Below, in pieces: positions 16,461 through 25,955 of a DNA stretch of 64,000 nucleotides. The notes under the pieces are model-generated. The model saw only the letters and a program-made list of their open reading frames with translations. It was not told where the DNA came from and did no database searches. The DNA comes from Halobaculum limi (GTDB lineage Archaea > Halobacteriota > Halobacteria > Halobacteriales > Haloferacaceae). The DNA is taken from assembly GCF_029490015.1 (NCBI RefSeq), contig NZ_CP120468.1, positions 1,860,001 to 1,924,000 on the forward strand. Direction: 5' to 3'. Position 1 is the first letter of the stretch, and each line of letters opens with the position of its first letter. Made by a program: the position numbers and the translations under genes.

Positions 16461-17275
16461 GCGACGGGGAGCGCAGTGACGGCGACGACGACACCGACCA
16501 CGGCGACCACGCAGACCGCGAGTTCGTCGTCGTCGTCGTCGAACCGGAGACGCCGGGCAACGTCGGCACCATCGCTCGCGCGATGAAGAACTTCGGGCTG
16601 ACCGACCTCAAACTGGTCGACCCGCCCGAGATCGACCGCGACAGCGAGGCGTACGGCTTCGCCGGCCACGCCCGCGAGGACGTGTTGCCGAACGCCGACA
16701 CCGTCACCCTCGACGAGATTGTCGAGAACTACCACACGGTCGGGACGACCGCGATCACCGGCGAGGACGCCCGCCGGCACGTCCGCTTCCCGTTCAAGAC
16801 GCCCGCCGAACTCCGCGAGTCGCTGGCGACGGTCGACTCCGACACCGCCCTGGTGTTCGGCCGGGAGGGGACTGGTCTCAACAACGAGGAACTGGAGCAG
16901 TTGGACGAACTCATCTCGATCCCCGCGAACCCCGAGTACCCGGTGATGAATCTCGGACAGGCGGCGACGGTGACGCTGTACGAACTCCGGTCGCTGTTCC
17001 TCGACGAGTACCAGTTACCCGAAGTCGAGCACGAACGCGCCCCCGAACCGGAGATCGAACGCTTCTACGAGCAGTTCGGCGCGTTCCTCGACCACGCGGA
17101 GTCGCGCGACCACAAGCGCACCCGCAGTCAACGGCTGATCCGGCGACTCGTCGGTCGGGCACACCCCACGAGCAAGGAGATGACGACGCTCACAGGCGTG
17201 TTCCGGCGGGCGACAGACCTGTTGGAGCGAACTGACCACGCCGACCGCGAACGCGCCGAGGACGAAGCACGGTAA
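16457..17275 (+). CDS. trmJ: TrmJ-like tRNA 2'-O-methyltransferase (SpoU family)
   Basis: SPOUT-class enzyme that transfers methyl from SAM to a ribose 2'-OH, most likely position 32 of tRNA as in archaeal TrmJ. It has 272 residues. All three knot motifs are visible: PETPGNVGTIARAMKNFG (motif 1, from residue 30), FGREGTGLNNEE (motif 2, 134-145) and MNLGQAATVTLYEL (motif 3, from 164). A 20-residue acidic leader precedes the domain, and a helical C-terminal extension (about 190-270) is typical of TrmJ dimers. Coupled by overlap to the upstream Cys-rich protein. The exact nucleotide target is inferred from the family. Confidence 0.88.
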   Translation: MSDGERSDGDDDTDHGDHADREFVVVVVEPETPGNVGTIARAMKNFGLTDLKLVDPPEIDRDSEAYGFAGHAREDVLPNADTVTLDEIVENYHTVGTTAITGEDARRHVRFPFKTPAELRESLATVDSDTALVFGREGTGLNNEELEQLDELISIPANPEYPVMNLGQAATVTLYELRSLFLDEYQLPEVEHERAPEPEIERFYEQFGAFLDHAESRDHKRTRSQRLIRRLVGRAHPTSKEMTTLTGVFRRATDLLERTDHADRERAEDEAR

Positions 17276-17332
17276 AGGCGGCGTCGTCGGCGTTCCTGTC
17301 CGTGACTGCGCTGTGATCTGTCGACCCTCTCG

Positions 17333-17821
17333 CTACTCTACGTCGTCGGCTTCGTTGTCTCCCGCGTCGGTTACGGGGCCGTCCTCCCGGCGCAGGTACA
17401 TCACGTTCCCCACCATCGAGAACACCTCCTCGTCGTCCTGATTGAACGTCTTCGTCCGGGCGCGGACCAGTCCACGCTCGGGCCGTTCGGGCACCTTCTC
17501 GATCACCTCGTTTTCGATCCGGAGCGTGTCGCCCGGACGGACGGGGACGCGCCAGCGCAAGTCGTCGACGCCTTTCGCGCCGACGGTCGCAGCGTCCGAG
17601 AGGTGGCCGTCCACGAGCAGTCGCATCGTCATCGCGGCGGTGTGCCACCCGGAGGCGATGAGGCCGCCGTAGGGCGACTCCTCGCGTGCGCGGTCGGCGT
17701 CGACGTGGAACCACTGCGGGTCGTACTGCTGTGCGAACTCCTGCACCTCGTCGTGCGTCACCTCGTAGGAACCGAACTGCTCGACGGTCCCTACCTCGAC
17801 GTCTTCGAAGAAGATTGGCAT
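17333..17821 (-). CDS. MaoC-like hot-dog dehydratase
   Basis: A 162-residue single hot-dog protein of the MaoC family, usually an enoyl-CoA hydratase or a related thioester enzyme. The start is the ATG at 17821. The hydratase-2 motif is clear: FAQQYDPQWFHVDADRA, with D34 and H39 as the catalytic pair, followed by PYGGLIASGWHT. The C-terminus is a short acidic tail. The gene is convergent with the trmJ-like gene and divergent from gltX. Haloarchaeal genomes carry many such genes for fatty-acid and polyhydroxyalkanoate metabolism, and no neighbour fixes the substrate. Confidence 0.85.
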   Translation of the reverse strand: MPIFFEDVEVGTVEQFGSYEVTHDEVQEFAQQYDPQWFHVDADRAREESPYGGLIASGWHTAAMTMRLLVDGHLSDAATVGAKGVDDLRWRVPVRPGDTLRIENEVIEKVPERPERGLVRARTKTFNQDDEEVFSMVGNVMYLRREDGPVTDAGDNEADDVE

Positions 17822-17907
17822 AGCCGCCGGTCCACGGCGAAGCATATGAATCCCGGTGTGTGCGGCGGTGATTAGGATGGTATTACCCCCCGAACGGCCG
17901 ACACCAC

Positions 17908-17925
17908 GACGTGAAATGACGTGAA
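17908..17925. repeat. Short direct repeat in the divergent promoter region
   Basis: GACGTGAA occurs twice, 10 bp apart from start to start, one helical turn. It lies in the 297-base divergent interval between the MaoC gene and gltX, in a zone suitable for promoters. A regulator site is possible, but chance cannot be excluded. Confidence 0.25.
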
Positions 17926-18118
17926 CGGTCGATGTGCATATGTCGTCGACTGTCGTTATGTTGACTGCCCCTACCCGGGTGTGCCTACGCACCCTCCGGC
18001 CGTGGCGAGGAGACCTCTGGGGGAGGCCCGTCGCCGCGGCCTGCTGTTACACCGACCAGCCGTGCGTCTCCGCCCAAATCCGGACGCGTTTTGGGGCCGG
18101 GCGGAGAAGCGACGCCCA

Positions 18119-19891
18119 ATGGACGACGACCTCGAAGAGCGTGTGCGCGCTGAGGCGCGAAAGCACGCGCTCTACAACGCGTTGAAACACGGCTCCGACC
18201 CGGACGTGGGTGCGATTATGGGCCCGCTGATGGGCGAGAACCCCGACTTCCGACCGCACGGCGACGCCATCCCCGGCGTCGTCGCGCCGGTCGTCGGCGA
18301 GGTGAGTGGGATGGACACCGAGGAGCGACGCGAGCGACTCGCGGAACTCGACCCAGAACTCGTCGAGGAACTCGACGCCGAAGACGAGGAGGACGACCAG
18401 GTGCTCCCCGACCTCCCGAACGCCGACGAGTACGACGAGATTCGGATGCGCCTCGCGCCCAATCCCAACGGCCCGTGGCACCTCGGCTCCGCCCGAATGC
18501 CCGCCGTCATCGGGACGTACAAAGACATGTACGACGGGTGGATGCTCTGCCGGTTCGACGACACCGACCCCGAGACGAAGCGCCCGGACTTGGACGCCTA
18601 CGACGAGATTCTCGACGCCATCGGCTACCTCGGGTTCGAACCCGACGAGGTGCTGAAGGCCAGCGACCGCGTCGAGACGTACTACGACCACGCACGCGAC
18701 CTCATCGAGAAGGGCGGCGCGTACACCTGTTCGTGTCCCGCCGAGCACTTCCGCGGCCTGAAGGCCGACGGCGAACCGTGTGACCACCGCGACAAGGACG
18801 TCGAGACGGTCCACGAGGAGTTCGAGGCGATGGTCGACGGCGAGTACAGCGACGGCGAGATGGTGCTCCGCGTCAAGACCGACATCCACCACAAGAACCC
18901 CGCGCTCCGCGACTTCGTCGCGTTCCGGATGGTCGACACGCCTCACCCCCGCGAAGAGGCCGAAGACTACCGTGCGTGGCCGATGCTCGACTTCCAGTCG
19001 GGCATCGACGACCACCTCACGGGCGTCACCCACATCATCCGCGGCATCGACCTGCAGGACTCCGCCAAGCGCCAGCGGTTCGTCTACGATTACTTCGGCT
19101 GGGAGTACCCCGAGGTCGTCCACTGGGGCCACGTCCAGATCGACGCCTACGACGTGCCGATGTCCACCTCGACGATCAAAGCGAAGGTCGACTCGGGCGA
19201 GTTGACTGGCTGGGACGACCCCCGCGCACCCACGCTCGCGTCGGTGAAGCGCCGCGGCATTCGCGGTGAAGCCATCGTCGACGCGATGGTCGAACTCGGC
19301 GTCTCGACGAGCAACGTTGACCTCGCGATGTCGAGCATCTACGCGAACAACCGCGACCTCATCGACGACGACACCGACCGGCGGTTCCTCGTTCGCGACC
19401 CGAGCGGGTCCGCCGTCGACGACGGCGCTCGTCTCCCCGCCGCCGCACCGGCGTCGCTCTCTCTCGGTGAAGACGTGCCCGACGTGGGCCACCCGCCGCT
19501 ACACCCCAACCACGAGGACCGCGGCGACCGCGACGTGCCTGCCAGCGAGTCGGTCCTCCTCGAAGCCGACGACGTTCCCGCCGACGGCGAGCGCGTGTGG
19601 CTGAAGGGCCTCGGCTGTCTCCGCCGCGACGGCGACGAACTGGACTGGGTCGGCACCGACATCTCACTCGTGCGTGAGGAGAACGTCCCCGTCGTCCACT
19701 GGGTCGGCGCGGGCGACGACGAACACGTGCGCGTGCGGATGCGAACGATGGACGGCGACGTGGTGGGATACGCAGAACCCGGCTACGCCGACTACGACGC
19801 CGACGACCTCGTGCAGTTCGAGCGTGTCGGCTTCGCCCGGTTCGACAGCGAGAGCGATGACGAGTTGCTCGCCTTCTACGCCCACCCGTAA
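18119..19891 (+). CDS. gltX: Glutamyl-tRNA synthetase (archaeal type)
   Basis: Class I synthetase that charges tRNA-Glu, and in organisms with GatDE also charges tRNA-Gln with glutamate. It has 590 residues from the ATG at 18119; the same frame is open upstream but without coding character. The HIGH motif appears as HLGS at 121-124 within APNPNGPWHLGSAR. The KMSKS loop is the altered form MSTSTI, common in archaeal GluRS. The all-beta C-terminal anticodon domain (about 420-590) is of GlnRS type, as in archaea and eukaryotes. An N-terminal extension of about 100 mostly acidic residues precedes the catalytic core. GatE at 62082 and tRNA-Glu at 56477 complete the indirect pathway seen here. Confidence 0.95.
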   Translation: MDDDLEERVRAEARKHALYNALKHGSDPDVGAIMGPLMGENPDFRPHGDAIPGVVAPVVGEVSGMDTEERRERLAELDPELVEELDAEDEEDDQVLPDLPNADEYDEIRMRLAPNPNGPWHLGSARMPAVIGTYKDMYDGWMLCRFDDTDPETKRPDLDAYDEILDAIGYLGFEPDEVLKASDRVETYYDHARDLIEKGGAYTCSCPAEHFRGLKADGEPCDHRDKDVETVHEEFEAMVDGEYSDGEMVLRVKTDIHHKNPALRDFVAFRMVDTPHPREEAEDYRAWPMLDFQSGIDDHLTGVTHIIRGIDLQDSAKRQRFVYDYFGWEYPEVVHWGHVQIDAYDVPMSTSTIKAKVDSGELTGWDDPRAPTLASVKRRGIRGEAIVDAMVELGVSTSNVDLAMSSIYANNRDLIDDDTDRRFLVRDPSGSAVDDGARLPAAAPASLSLGEDVPDVGHPPLHPNHEDRGDRDVPASESVLLEADDVPADGERVWLKGLGCLRRDGDELDWVGTDISLVREENVPVVHWVGAGDDEHVRVRMRTMDGDVVGYAEPGYADYDADDLVQFERVGFARFDSESDDELLAFYAHP

Positions 19892-19970
19892 CGACGACTG
19901 ACCGGGTCACGCTCGACCGCACGAACCAGGTTCCTTCTCCGTTCGCTGTGTCTCGCTCATCGCTCCTACA

Positions 19971-19986
19971 CTACCGCCAACGGTAG
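19971..19986. promoter_or_regulatory. Palindrome upstream of mmsA
   Basis: CTACCG-CCAA-CGGTAG, a perfect 6-bp inverted repeat with a 4-base centre, ending 31 bases before the mmsA start. Its place near the expected transcription start makes it a candidate operator for a dimeric repressor. Confidence 0.4.
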
Positions 19987-20017
19987 CTACTTCCCACGAG
20001 GTGTGTGAACGATCACT

Positions 20018-21487
20018 ATGGTTGAGCAGATCGCAGACGGCGAGGTGGCACACAACTACGTCGCCGGCGAGTGGCGCGAGGCGACCGGCGAGGAGTCGCT
20101 GGACGTGGAGAACCCGGCGACGACGGAGACGATGGGCTCCGTCCGATTCTCGTCGGCCACCGACGAGGACGAAGCCATCGCGCGGGCGAACGAGGCGTTC
20201 GAGACGTGGTCGAGCACCGCCGTCGAGGAGCGCATCCAGCCGTTGTTCCGACTGAAAGCGCTGTTGGAGGAGCACCAGGAGTCGCTGGCGGAGGTACTCG
20301 TCACCGAACACGGGAAGACGAAGGCGGAGGCGATGGGGGAGATTCGCCGCGGTATCGAGAACGTCGAGGTCGCCTGCGGCATCCCGACGATGATGCAGGC
20401 GGGTCACCTCCCGCACGCCGCGCCCAACATCGACGAGACGGCGGTACGCCAACCGCTGGGCACGGTCGTCGCGGTGACGCCGTTCAACTTCCCCGCCATG
20501 ATCCCGCTGTGGTTCCTGCCGTACGCGGTGGCGACGGGCAACACGTTCGTCCTCAAGCCGAGTGAGCGTGATCCGTTCACGGCGAATCGGATCGCCGCCC
20601 TCGTCGACGAGGCGGGCTTCCCGGACGGCGTCCTCAACGTCGTCCACGGCGGCCCGGACACGGTGAATCGCCTCATCACCCACGACGGCATCGAGGCGGT
20701 ATCGTTCGTCGGGTCGACGCCCATCGCGAAACACGTCTACGAGACTGCGGCGGGGGCGGGCAAGCGCGTGCAGGCACAGGGTGGCGCGAAGAACCACGTC
20801 GTCGTGAGCGCGAACGCGGACCTGGAGTACGCCGCCGAGCAGACGTGTTCCTCCGCGTTCGCCAACGCCGGCCAGCGGTGTCTCGCCAATCCGGTCGCCG
20901 TCGTCGAGGACGCGGTGTACGACGAGTTCGTCGAGCATCTCGTCGAGAAGGTGGAGTCACTGGAGGTCGGGCCAGGGTTGGAAGACGAGACAGATATGGG
21001 GCCGCTCGTGTCCGGCCCACACCGCGACTCGGTGCTGGAGTACGTCGAGACGGGCATCGAGGAGGGTGCGGAGGTGATCCTCGACGGGCGCGAACGCGAC
21101 GTTCCCGAGACGGGCTATCACCTCGGCCCGACCGTCTTCGGCGACGTGGACCCGGACGCGACGGTCGCCCGCGAGGAGATATTCGGACCGGTGCTCGCAC
21201 TCATCCGCGCGGACAACTTCGACGACGCCGTCTCACTGGTCAACCGCTCTGAGTTCGGCAACGCGGCGTCGTTGTTCACCCGTGACGGCGGCGAAGCACG
21301 GCGATTCCGTCTCGACATCGACGCAGGCAACGTCGGCGTCAACGTCGGGACGGCCGCGGCGATGGCGTTCTTCCACTTCGGCGGCGACAAGGATTCGTTC
21401 TTTGGCGACCTCCACGCGCAGGGCGACGACGCCGTTCGATTCTACACCGACGAGACGGTGTACATCGAGCGGTGGCCCGAGGAGTGA
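20018..21487 (+). CDS. mmsA: Methylmalonate-semialdehyde dehydrogenase (CoA-acylating)
   Basis: Oxidises methylmalonate or malonate semialdehyde to propionyl- or acetyl-CoA with NAD and CoA, in valine, thymine and inositol breakdown. It has 489 residues, the usual length. Catalytic C288 sits in NAGQRC, the oxyanion N157 in PFNFP and the NAD-binding K180 in LKPSE. The glutamate of typical aldehyde dehydrogenases is replaced by the GGAKNH stretch (255-260), a hallmark of the CoA-dependent MmsA group. The C-terminal FFGDLHAQGDDAVRFYT also marks this group. No other valine-pathway genes are adjacent. A palindrome upstream may control it. Confidence 0.92.
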   Translation: MVEQIADGEVAHNYVAGEWREATGEESLDVENPATTETMGSVRFSSATDEDEAIARANEAFETWSSTAVEERIQPLFRLKALLEEHQESLAEVLVTEHGKTKAEAMGEIRRGIENVEVACGIPTMMQAGHLPHAAPNIDETAVRQPLGTVVAVTPFNFPAMIPLWFLPYAVATGNTFVLKPSERDPFTANRIAALVDEAGFPDGVLNVVHGGPDTVNRLITHDGIEAVSFVGSTPIAKHVYETAAGAGKRVQAQGGAKNHVVVSANADLEYAAEQTCSSAFANAGQRCLANPVAVVEDAVYDEFVEHLVEKVESLEVGPGLEDETDMGPLVSGPHRDSVLEYVETGIEEGAEVILDGRERDVPETGYHLGPTVFGDVDPDATVAREEIFGPVLALIRADNFDDAVSLVNRSEFGNAASLFTRDGGEARRFRLDIDAGNVGVNVGTAAAMAFFHFGGDKDSFFGDLHAQGDDAVRFYTDETVYIERWPEE

Positions 21488-21544
21488 AGGCGTCGTCGCA
21501 CGACCACGAATCTCGATGACAGCTTGACGGTCGCTCGGGGGAAC

Positions 21545-21552
21545 TATTTAAT
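21545..21552 (+). promoter_or_regulatory. TATA box of the histidine kinase gene
   Basis: TATTTAAT, 23 bases before the ATG at 21576. This spacing puts the transcription start at or next to the start codon, so the message is probably leaderless, as is common in haloarchaea. Confidence 0.55.
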
Positions 21553-21575
21553 CGACGCGGCGTGGTACCCTCAGT

Positions 21576-23117
21576 ATGACTACCGACGAGGACGAATCCA
21601 CGGGTCCCTCCACCGATCAGACCGTGGACAGGGGGGCCCTGCTCGACCCCGCGCTCCTCGACCGGATGACGGACGCGTTCTTCGCCGTCGATTCGGAGTG
21701 GCGATTCACCTACCTCAACGACCGCGGCAGAGAGGTCATCACTGACGCCGCGGTGGGCGGTGCCGAGGGCGACCTCATCGGTCAGGATATGTGGGAAGTG
21801 ATCCCGGACGCGGTCGACGGCGAGTTCTACGAGCGCTACCACGAGGCGATGGAGGCCCAGAAACCGGTGGAGTTCACGTCGTACTACGGCCCACTGGCGA
21901 CGTGGTTCGACGTGCGGGCGTACCCGTCGGCCTCGGGGCTGTCGGTGTTCTTCCAAGACGTCACCGAGGAACACCAGCGTATCGAACAACTCCAGGCGCG
22001 TGAGGAGGCGTTGCGCACCATCACCGAGACGATGGCAGACAGCGACCGGACGTTCGAACAGCAAGTCGACGGGTTGCTCGCGGTCGGTCAAGAGGTGTTG
22101 GGGACGGAGTTCGGAACGCTGTCGCGCATCCGTGACGAGACGTACGTCTTCGAGGTGGTGCGTGGCCTCGACGGCGTCGTCGAGGTCGGCGACGAACTCG
22201 ACCTCTCGACGACCAACTGCGAACGGGTCGTCATCTCCGAGGAGTCGCTGGCCCTCAACGACATCGGCGAACAGGACACAGAACTCGCGTCTCGGGCGGG
22301 CAACGTCGAGATGGGAGTCAACTGCTATCTCGGCGCGCCGGTCACGGTGAACGGGAGCGTGTACGGCACGTTCTGCTTCTACGACCTCGTCGCCCGTGAG
22401 GATCCGTTCGAGGACTGGCAGGTTGCACTGGTGGAATTGATGGCGGAGTGGATATCCTCGGCGCTGGAGCGACAGGTCATCGAAGAGGACCTCCGCCGGC
22501 AGAACGACCGCCTCGAAGAGTTTGCGGCCATCGTCAGCCACGACCTACGGAACCCCCTCGCGGTCGCCAAGGGGCAGACCGAGTTGGCCGTCGCGGACCG
22601 AGGCGACGACGACCGACTCGAGAAGGCGATGCGAGCACACGACCGGATGGAGCGGATCATCTCAGACATGTTGACGATGGCCCGGAGTGGCACCGTCGTC
22701 GAGGACCCGGAAGCGGTCGACCTCTCGACGGCTGCGCTTCAAGCGTGGGGAACCGCCGACACGGCGCAGGCGACGGTCGACGCCGACGACGCGCCGACGG
22801 TTATGGCCGACGAGAGTCGCTTGGCCCAACTCCTTGAGAACCTGTTTCGCAACGCCGTCGAACACGGCGGCGAGTCGGTGACGGTGACTGTCGAAGCGAC
22901 CCCCGACGGCTTCGCCGTGAGCGACGACGGCCCCGGTATCCCCGAGGACGACCGCGAGGACGTGTTCGACCACGGCTTCTCGACCAGAGACGACGGAACC
23001 GGCTTCGGCCTCAGCATCGTCCGGGAGATTGCGGAGGCACACGGGTGGACCGTCTCGGTCGGCGAGGCGGCCACCGGTGGGGCACGCTTCGAGTTCGGCG
23101 ACGTCGACCTCGCGTGA
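21576..23117 (+). CDS. PAS-GAF sensor histidine kinase
   Basis: A 513-residue cytoplasmic sensor with no membrane helix. Domains in order: PAS at about 24-135, GAF at about 150-305, a dimerisation/phosphoacceptor domain with SHDLRNPL (H322), then an HATPase domain with the N box ENLFRNAVEH (N426), G1 DDGPGIP (450-456) and G2 GTGFGLSI (474-481). It should autophosphorylate on H322 in response to a ligand or redox signal sensed by PAS or GAF. No response regulator lies beside it, so it is an orphan kinase. The C-terminus ends soon after the last strand of the ATPase domain. The signal is unknown. Confidence 0.93.
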   Translation: MTTDEDESTGPSTDQTVDRGALLDPALLDRMTDAFFAVDSEWRFTYLNDRGREVITDAAVGGAEGDLIGQDMWEVIPDAVDGEFYERYHEAMEAQKPVEFTSYYGPLATWFDVRAYPSASGLSVFFQDVTEEHQRIEQLQAREEALRTITETMADSDRTFEQQVDGLLAVGQEVLGTEFGTLSRIRDETYVFEVVRGLDGVVEVGDELDLSTTNCERVVISEESLALNDIGEQDTELASRAGNVEMGVNCYLGAPVTVNGSVYGTFCFYDLVAREDPFEDWQVALVELMAEWISSALERQVIEEDLRRQNDRLEEFAAIVSHDLRNPLAVAKGQTELAVADRGDDDRLEKAMRAHDRMERIISDMLTMARSGTVVEDPEAVDLSTAALQAWGTADTAQATVDADDAPTVMADESRLAQLLENLFRNAVEHGGESVTVTVEATPDGFAVSDDGPGIPEDDREDVFDHGFSTRDDGTGFGLSIVREIAEAHGWTVSVGEAATGGARFEFGDVDLA

Positions 23118-23209
23118 GGCAGCGTCGAGAGAGAACCGATCATCACTGGCTGTGTCGGTCGTTCACACGGTCGTGACGCCCTCACACGGTCGACTCACCT
23201 TTCGTGACG

Positions 23210-23217
23210 CTTAAGTA
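23210..23217 (+). promoter_or_regulatory. Candidate TATA element before tRNA-Ser and the ribosomal cluster
   Basis: CTTAAGTA within the 198-base gap between the histidine kinase and tRNA-Ser. It lies about 100 bases before the tRNA, so a 5' leader would be made and removed. It may serve both the tRNA and rps13. Confidence 0.35.
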
Positions 23218-23315
23218 CAGCCTCCGAGTTACACCGAACGCAGACACTGTAGGGGCGGCCGGCCCCGAGTCCGGAGCCGTGATGGCTCACGTGGCGACGA
23301 TACAGCACATACGGT

Positions 23316-23399
23316 GTTGCGGTAGCCAAGCCTGGCCCAAGGCGCTGGGTTGCTAACTCAGTGGCGCAAGCCTCCGGGGTTCGAATCCCCGCCGCAACG
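23316..23399 (+). tRNA. tRNA-Ser (anticodon GCT)
   Basis: 84 bases. The acceptor stem pairs GTTGCGG with CCGCAAC, with discriminator G. The anticodon loop contains GCT, reading AGC and AGT codons. The long variable arm (GGCGCAAGCC) is as expected for serine, and the T arm reads GGGTTCGAATCCC. CCA is not encoded. It ends 20 bases before rps13. Confidence 0.95.
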
Positions 23400-23418
23400 C
23401 TGTCCACACAGACAAGAT

Positions 23419-23946
23419 ATGAGTGCAGAAGAACCAGAGAATGCGCCCGACGCTGAGGAGGACGACGAGGACCTCCAGTACTTCGTCCGCATCGGCCAGA
23501 CGGACCTGGACGGGACGAAGAGCGTCGAGCGCAGTCTCAGTGATATGAACGGCATCGGCCAGCGCACCGCGCGCCTGGTGGCCGAGGCCGCCGACGTGGA
23601 TCGAACCGCCACGTTCGGTCGCCTCGATCAGGACGACATCGACTCGGTCGTCGACGTCGTCGAGAACTTCTCCGACCACGTCCCCGAGTGGATGGTCAAC
23701 CGGCAGAAGGACTTCTTCACCGGCGAGACCGCTCACATCGTGGGCTCGGACCTCAACGAGAAGCGCCGCCACGACATCAACCGGATGAAGATGATCGACT
23801 CCTACAAAGGCATCCGCCACAAGCGGGGCCAGAAGGTTCGCGGACAGCGGACCAAGTCCACGGGTCGTACCGAGGGCACCATCGGGGTCAACGTCGAAGA
23901 GATCCGCGAAGAACAGGCGGAAGAAGCAGCGGGTGAAGACGAATGA
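23419..23946 (+). CDS. rps13: Ribosomal protein uS13
   Basis: 30S head protein that contacts the P-site tRNA and bridges to the large subunit. It has 175 residues from the ATG at 23419. It starts with an acidic leader typical of haloarchaea, followed by YFVRIGQTDLDGTK, the GIGQRTA helix and the basic GQRTKSTGR tail. The last 20 residues are an acidic extension. First gene of the S13-S4-S11-RpoD cluster, with its stop overlapping the rps4 start by four bases. Confidence 0.96.
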   Translation: MSAEEPENAPDAEEDDEDLQYFVRIGQTDLDGTKSVERSLSDMNGIGQRTARLVAEAADVDRTATFGRLDQDDIDSVVDVVENFSDHVPEWMVNRQKDFFTGETAHIVGSDLNEKRRHDINRMKMIDSYKGIRHKRGQKVRGQRTKSTGRTEGTIGVNVEEIREEQAEEAAGEDE

Positions 23947-24467
23947 GCACCGGCACCTCCACCAAGCGGTACGAGACGCCGAATCACCCGTACCAGGGCG
24001 AGCGTATCGACGAGGAGTCGGACCTGCTCTCCCGCTACGGCCTGAAGAACAAAGAGGAACTGTGGCGTGCGCAGTCTGAACTGCGCCGCTACCGCCGTGA
24101 GGCCCGAAGCCTCATCGGCGACGCGCAGGGCGACGTCGACGCCGCTAACGAGGCCGGCGCCGACTTCGTCGCGCGGCTTCAGCGCCTCGGCATCCTCGAC
24201 GACACCGACTCGATCACGGACGTCCTGTCGCTGGACGTGACGGACGTGCTCGAACGCCGTCTCCAGACGGTCGCGTACCGCAAGGGCCTCGGCAACACGG
24301 TCAAGCAGGCACGACAGTTCATCCTGCACGGCCACGTCGTCGTCGGCGACGCACGCGTCACTCGACCGTCGTACAAGGTCGAGACCGTCGAGGAGGACCT
24401 CGTCGCATTCGACGAGATCAGTCCGCTCGCAGACGAACTTCACCCCGAACGCGCGGAGGGTCAGTAA
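23943..24467 (+). CDS. rps4: Ribosomal protein uS4
   Basis: Primary 16S-binding protein of the 30S body. It has 174 residues, with the archaeal N-terminal form (YETPNHPYQGERIDEES), then YGLKNKEELWR and the S4 RNA-binding domain near residues 103-165 (LERRLQTVAYRKG... RQFILHGHVVVG). Coupled by overlap to rps13 and ending right at the rps11 start, so made as part of one transcript. Confidence 0.96.
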   Translation: MSTGTSTKRYETPNHPYQGERIDEESDLLSRYGLKNKEELWRAQSELRRYRREARSLIGDAQGDVDAANEAGADFVARLQRLGILDDTDSITDVLSLDVTDVLERRLQTVAYRKGLGNTVKQARQFILHGHVVVGDARVTRPSYKVETVEEDLVAFDEISPLADELHPERAEGQ

Positions 24468-24863
24468 ATGAGTGAATCCGAATCCGGCGAGGGTCGCTGG
24501 GCCATCGCCAACGTGTTCTCGTCGTTCAACAACACCCTCATCACGGTGACCGACATCACCGGGGCCGAGACGCTGATCAAGTCCTCGGGTGGTGCCGTGG
24601 TGAAGCAGAACCGCGACGAAGCGTCGCCGTACGCGGCCATGCAGATGGCCGAGGGCGTCGCCGAGGAACTGCTCGCACAGGGCATCGAAGGCGTCCACGT
24701 CCGCATCCGCGGACCGGGCGGCAACGCACAGAAGTCCCCCGGGCCGGGCGCACAGCCGACGATCCGTGCGCTCGCCCGTGCCGGACTTGAGATCGGCCGT
24801 ATCGAGGACGTCACGCCGATCCCGCACGACGGAACGCGCGCGCCCAAGAAGAACCGCCTGTAA
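24468..24863 (+). CDS. rps11: Ribosomal protein uS11
   Basis: 30S platform protein. It has 131 residues, with the conserved [13 protein letters not shown] strand pair, [19 protein letters not shown] and the basic end [15 protein letters not shown]. It starts with no gap after rps4 and lies two bases from rpoD, the usual archaeal order. Confidence 0.97.
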   Translation: MSESESGEGRWAIANVFSSFNNTLITVTDITGAETLIKSSGGAVVKQNRDEASPYAAMQMAEGVAEELLAQGIEGVHVRIRGPGGNAQKSPGPGAQPTIRALARAGLEIGRIEDVTPIPHDGTRAPKKNRL

Positions 24864-24865
24864 CC

Positions 24866-25615
24866 ATGGCAGACGACTTCGACGTCGAGGTAGTCACGCA
24901 CGACGACCGCTCCGCCAGACTCCTCGTCCGTGGGCTGACGCCCGCGGTCGCGAACGGACTTCGGCGGACGATGCTGTCGGAAGTGCCGACGTTCTCGATC
25001 GACACCGTTCGGTTCGTCGAGAACTCGTCGGTGATGTTCGACGAGATGGTCGGCCTGCGTCTGGGCCTCGTCCCGCTGACGACGCCGCTTGACGACTACG
25101 AGGTCGGCGACACCGTCACCCTCGCGCTCGACGTCGAGGGGCCCGCGACGGCGTACTCGGGCGACATCGAGACGTCCGACGATCTCGTACAGCCAGCCGA
25201 CGAGAACGTCCCCATCATCGAACTGAAAGAGGGACAGCGGCTGGAGTTCGAGGCCGACGCGGTGCTCGACTCCGGGAAGGAACACGCGAAACACCAGGGC
25301 GGCGTGGCAGTCGGCTACCGCCACCTGCAACGTGTCGAGGTCGTCGGCGACGCCGACGAGTTCGACGAGGAGGAGCCGAACATCCTCCGCGGCGTCATCG
25401 AGACCGAGGACGGCGAACTGGTCCACACGGACGAGTTCGGCGCCGACCTCACGAATCGGTACCCCGGTAAGGAACTGGAGGTCACCGACGTGCCTAGCGC
25501 GTTCGTCTTCCACATCGAATCCGACGGGTCCCTGCCCGTCGAGGAACTCACTCTCCGTGCGGTCCAGTCGCTTCGCGACCGCGCGGACGAACTCGCAGAG
25601 AAAGTCGCAGTTTAA
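24866..25615 (+). CDS. rpoD: RNA polymerase subunit D (Rpo3)
   Basis: Archaeal counterpart of bacterial alpha and eukaryotic Rpb3; dimerises with subunit L to start polymerase assembly. It has 249 residues. The N-terminal dimerisation region contains [24 protein letters not shown], the family signature. The protein has no cysteine at all, so the Fe-S cluster domain found in many archaeal D subunits cannot be formed here; this fits what is known for haloarchaea. It is followed by tRNA-Leu and the rpl18e operon. Confidence 0.96.
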   Translation: MADDFDVEVVTHDDRSARLLVRGLTPAVANGLRRTMLSEVPTFSIDTVRFVENSSVMFDEMVGLRLGLVPLTTPLDDYEVGDTVTLALDVEGPATAYSGDIETSDDLVQPADENVPIIELKEGQRLEFEADAVLDSGKEHAKHQGGVAVGYRHLQRVEVVGDADEFDEEEPNILRGVIETEDGELVHTDEFGADLTNRYPGKELEVTDVPSAFVFHIESDGSLPVEELTLRAVQSLRDRADELAEKVAV

Positions 25616-25759
25616 CGACAATGAGTCCGTCCCACACCCACCTTCGACCGTTCGCCCGTACGGCGTTCCCGCCCGGCCAGCAGGGGCGCCGTCACCGCCT
25701 CGCACAGGCGGGGTGGACCGAAGGGGTTAACCGATGGGACGGCAAACGACGGGACGCGA

Positions 25760-25844
25760 GCAGGGGTAGCCCAGTCTGGCCAACGGCGCAGCGTTCAGGG
25801 CGCTGTCCTGTAGAGGTTCGCAGGTTCAAATCCTGCCCCCTGCA
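25760..25844 (+). tRNA. tRNA-Leu (anticodon CAG)
   Basis: 85 bases. Acceptor GCAGGGG pairs with CCCCTGC, with discriminator A. The anticodon arm CAGCG-TTCAGGG-CGCTG gives CAG, reading CTG codons. The long variable arm fits leucine, and the T arm is GCAGGTTCAAATCCTGC. It sits between rpoD and rpl18e, a position known from other haloarchaea. Confidence 0.95.
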
Positions 25845-25955
25845 CTCCCGTTCTCTCACCACATTCGACTCGGTCACGACCGGACCCGGCACACCCGTAC
25901 GGCGACGTGTGGGCGCTGCCGGCGGCTCGCGACCGAGTCCACATCACTCCACTCA

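Noticed and set aside
18047-19492. 481-codon minus-strand ORF
   Set aside because: Antisense to gltX and in a GC-driven open frame; no motif.
23221-23315. GC-rich inverted repeats in the tRNA-Ser leader
   Set aside because: Short and imperfect; no intron splice motif or known leader could be recognised.
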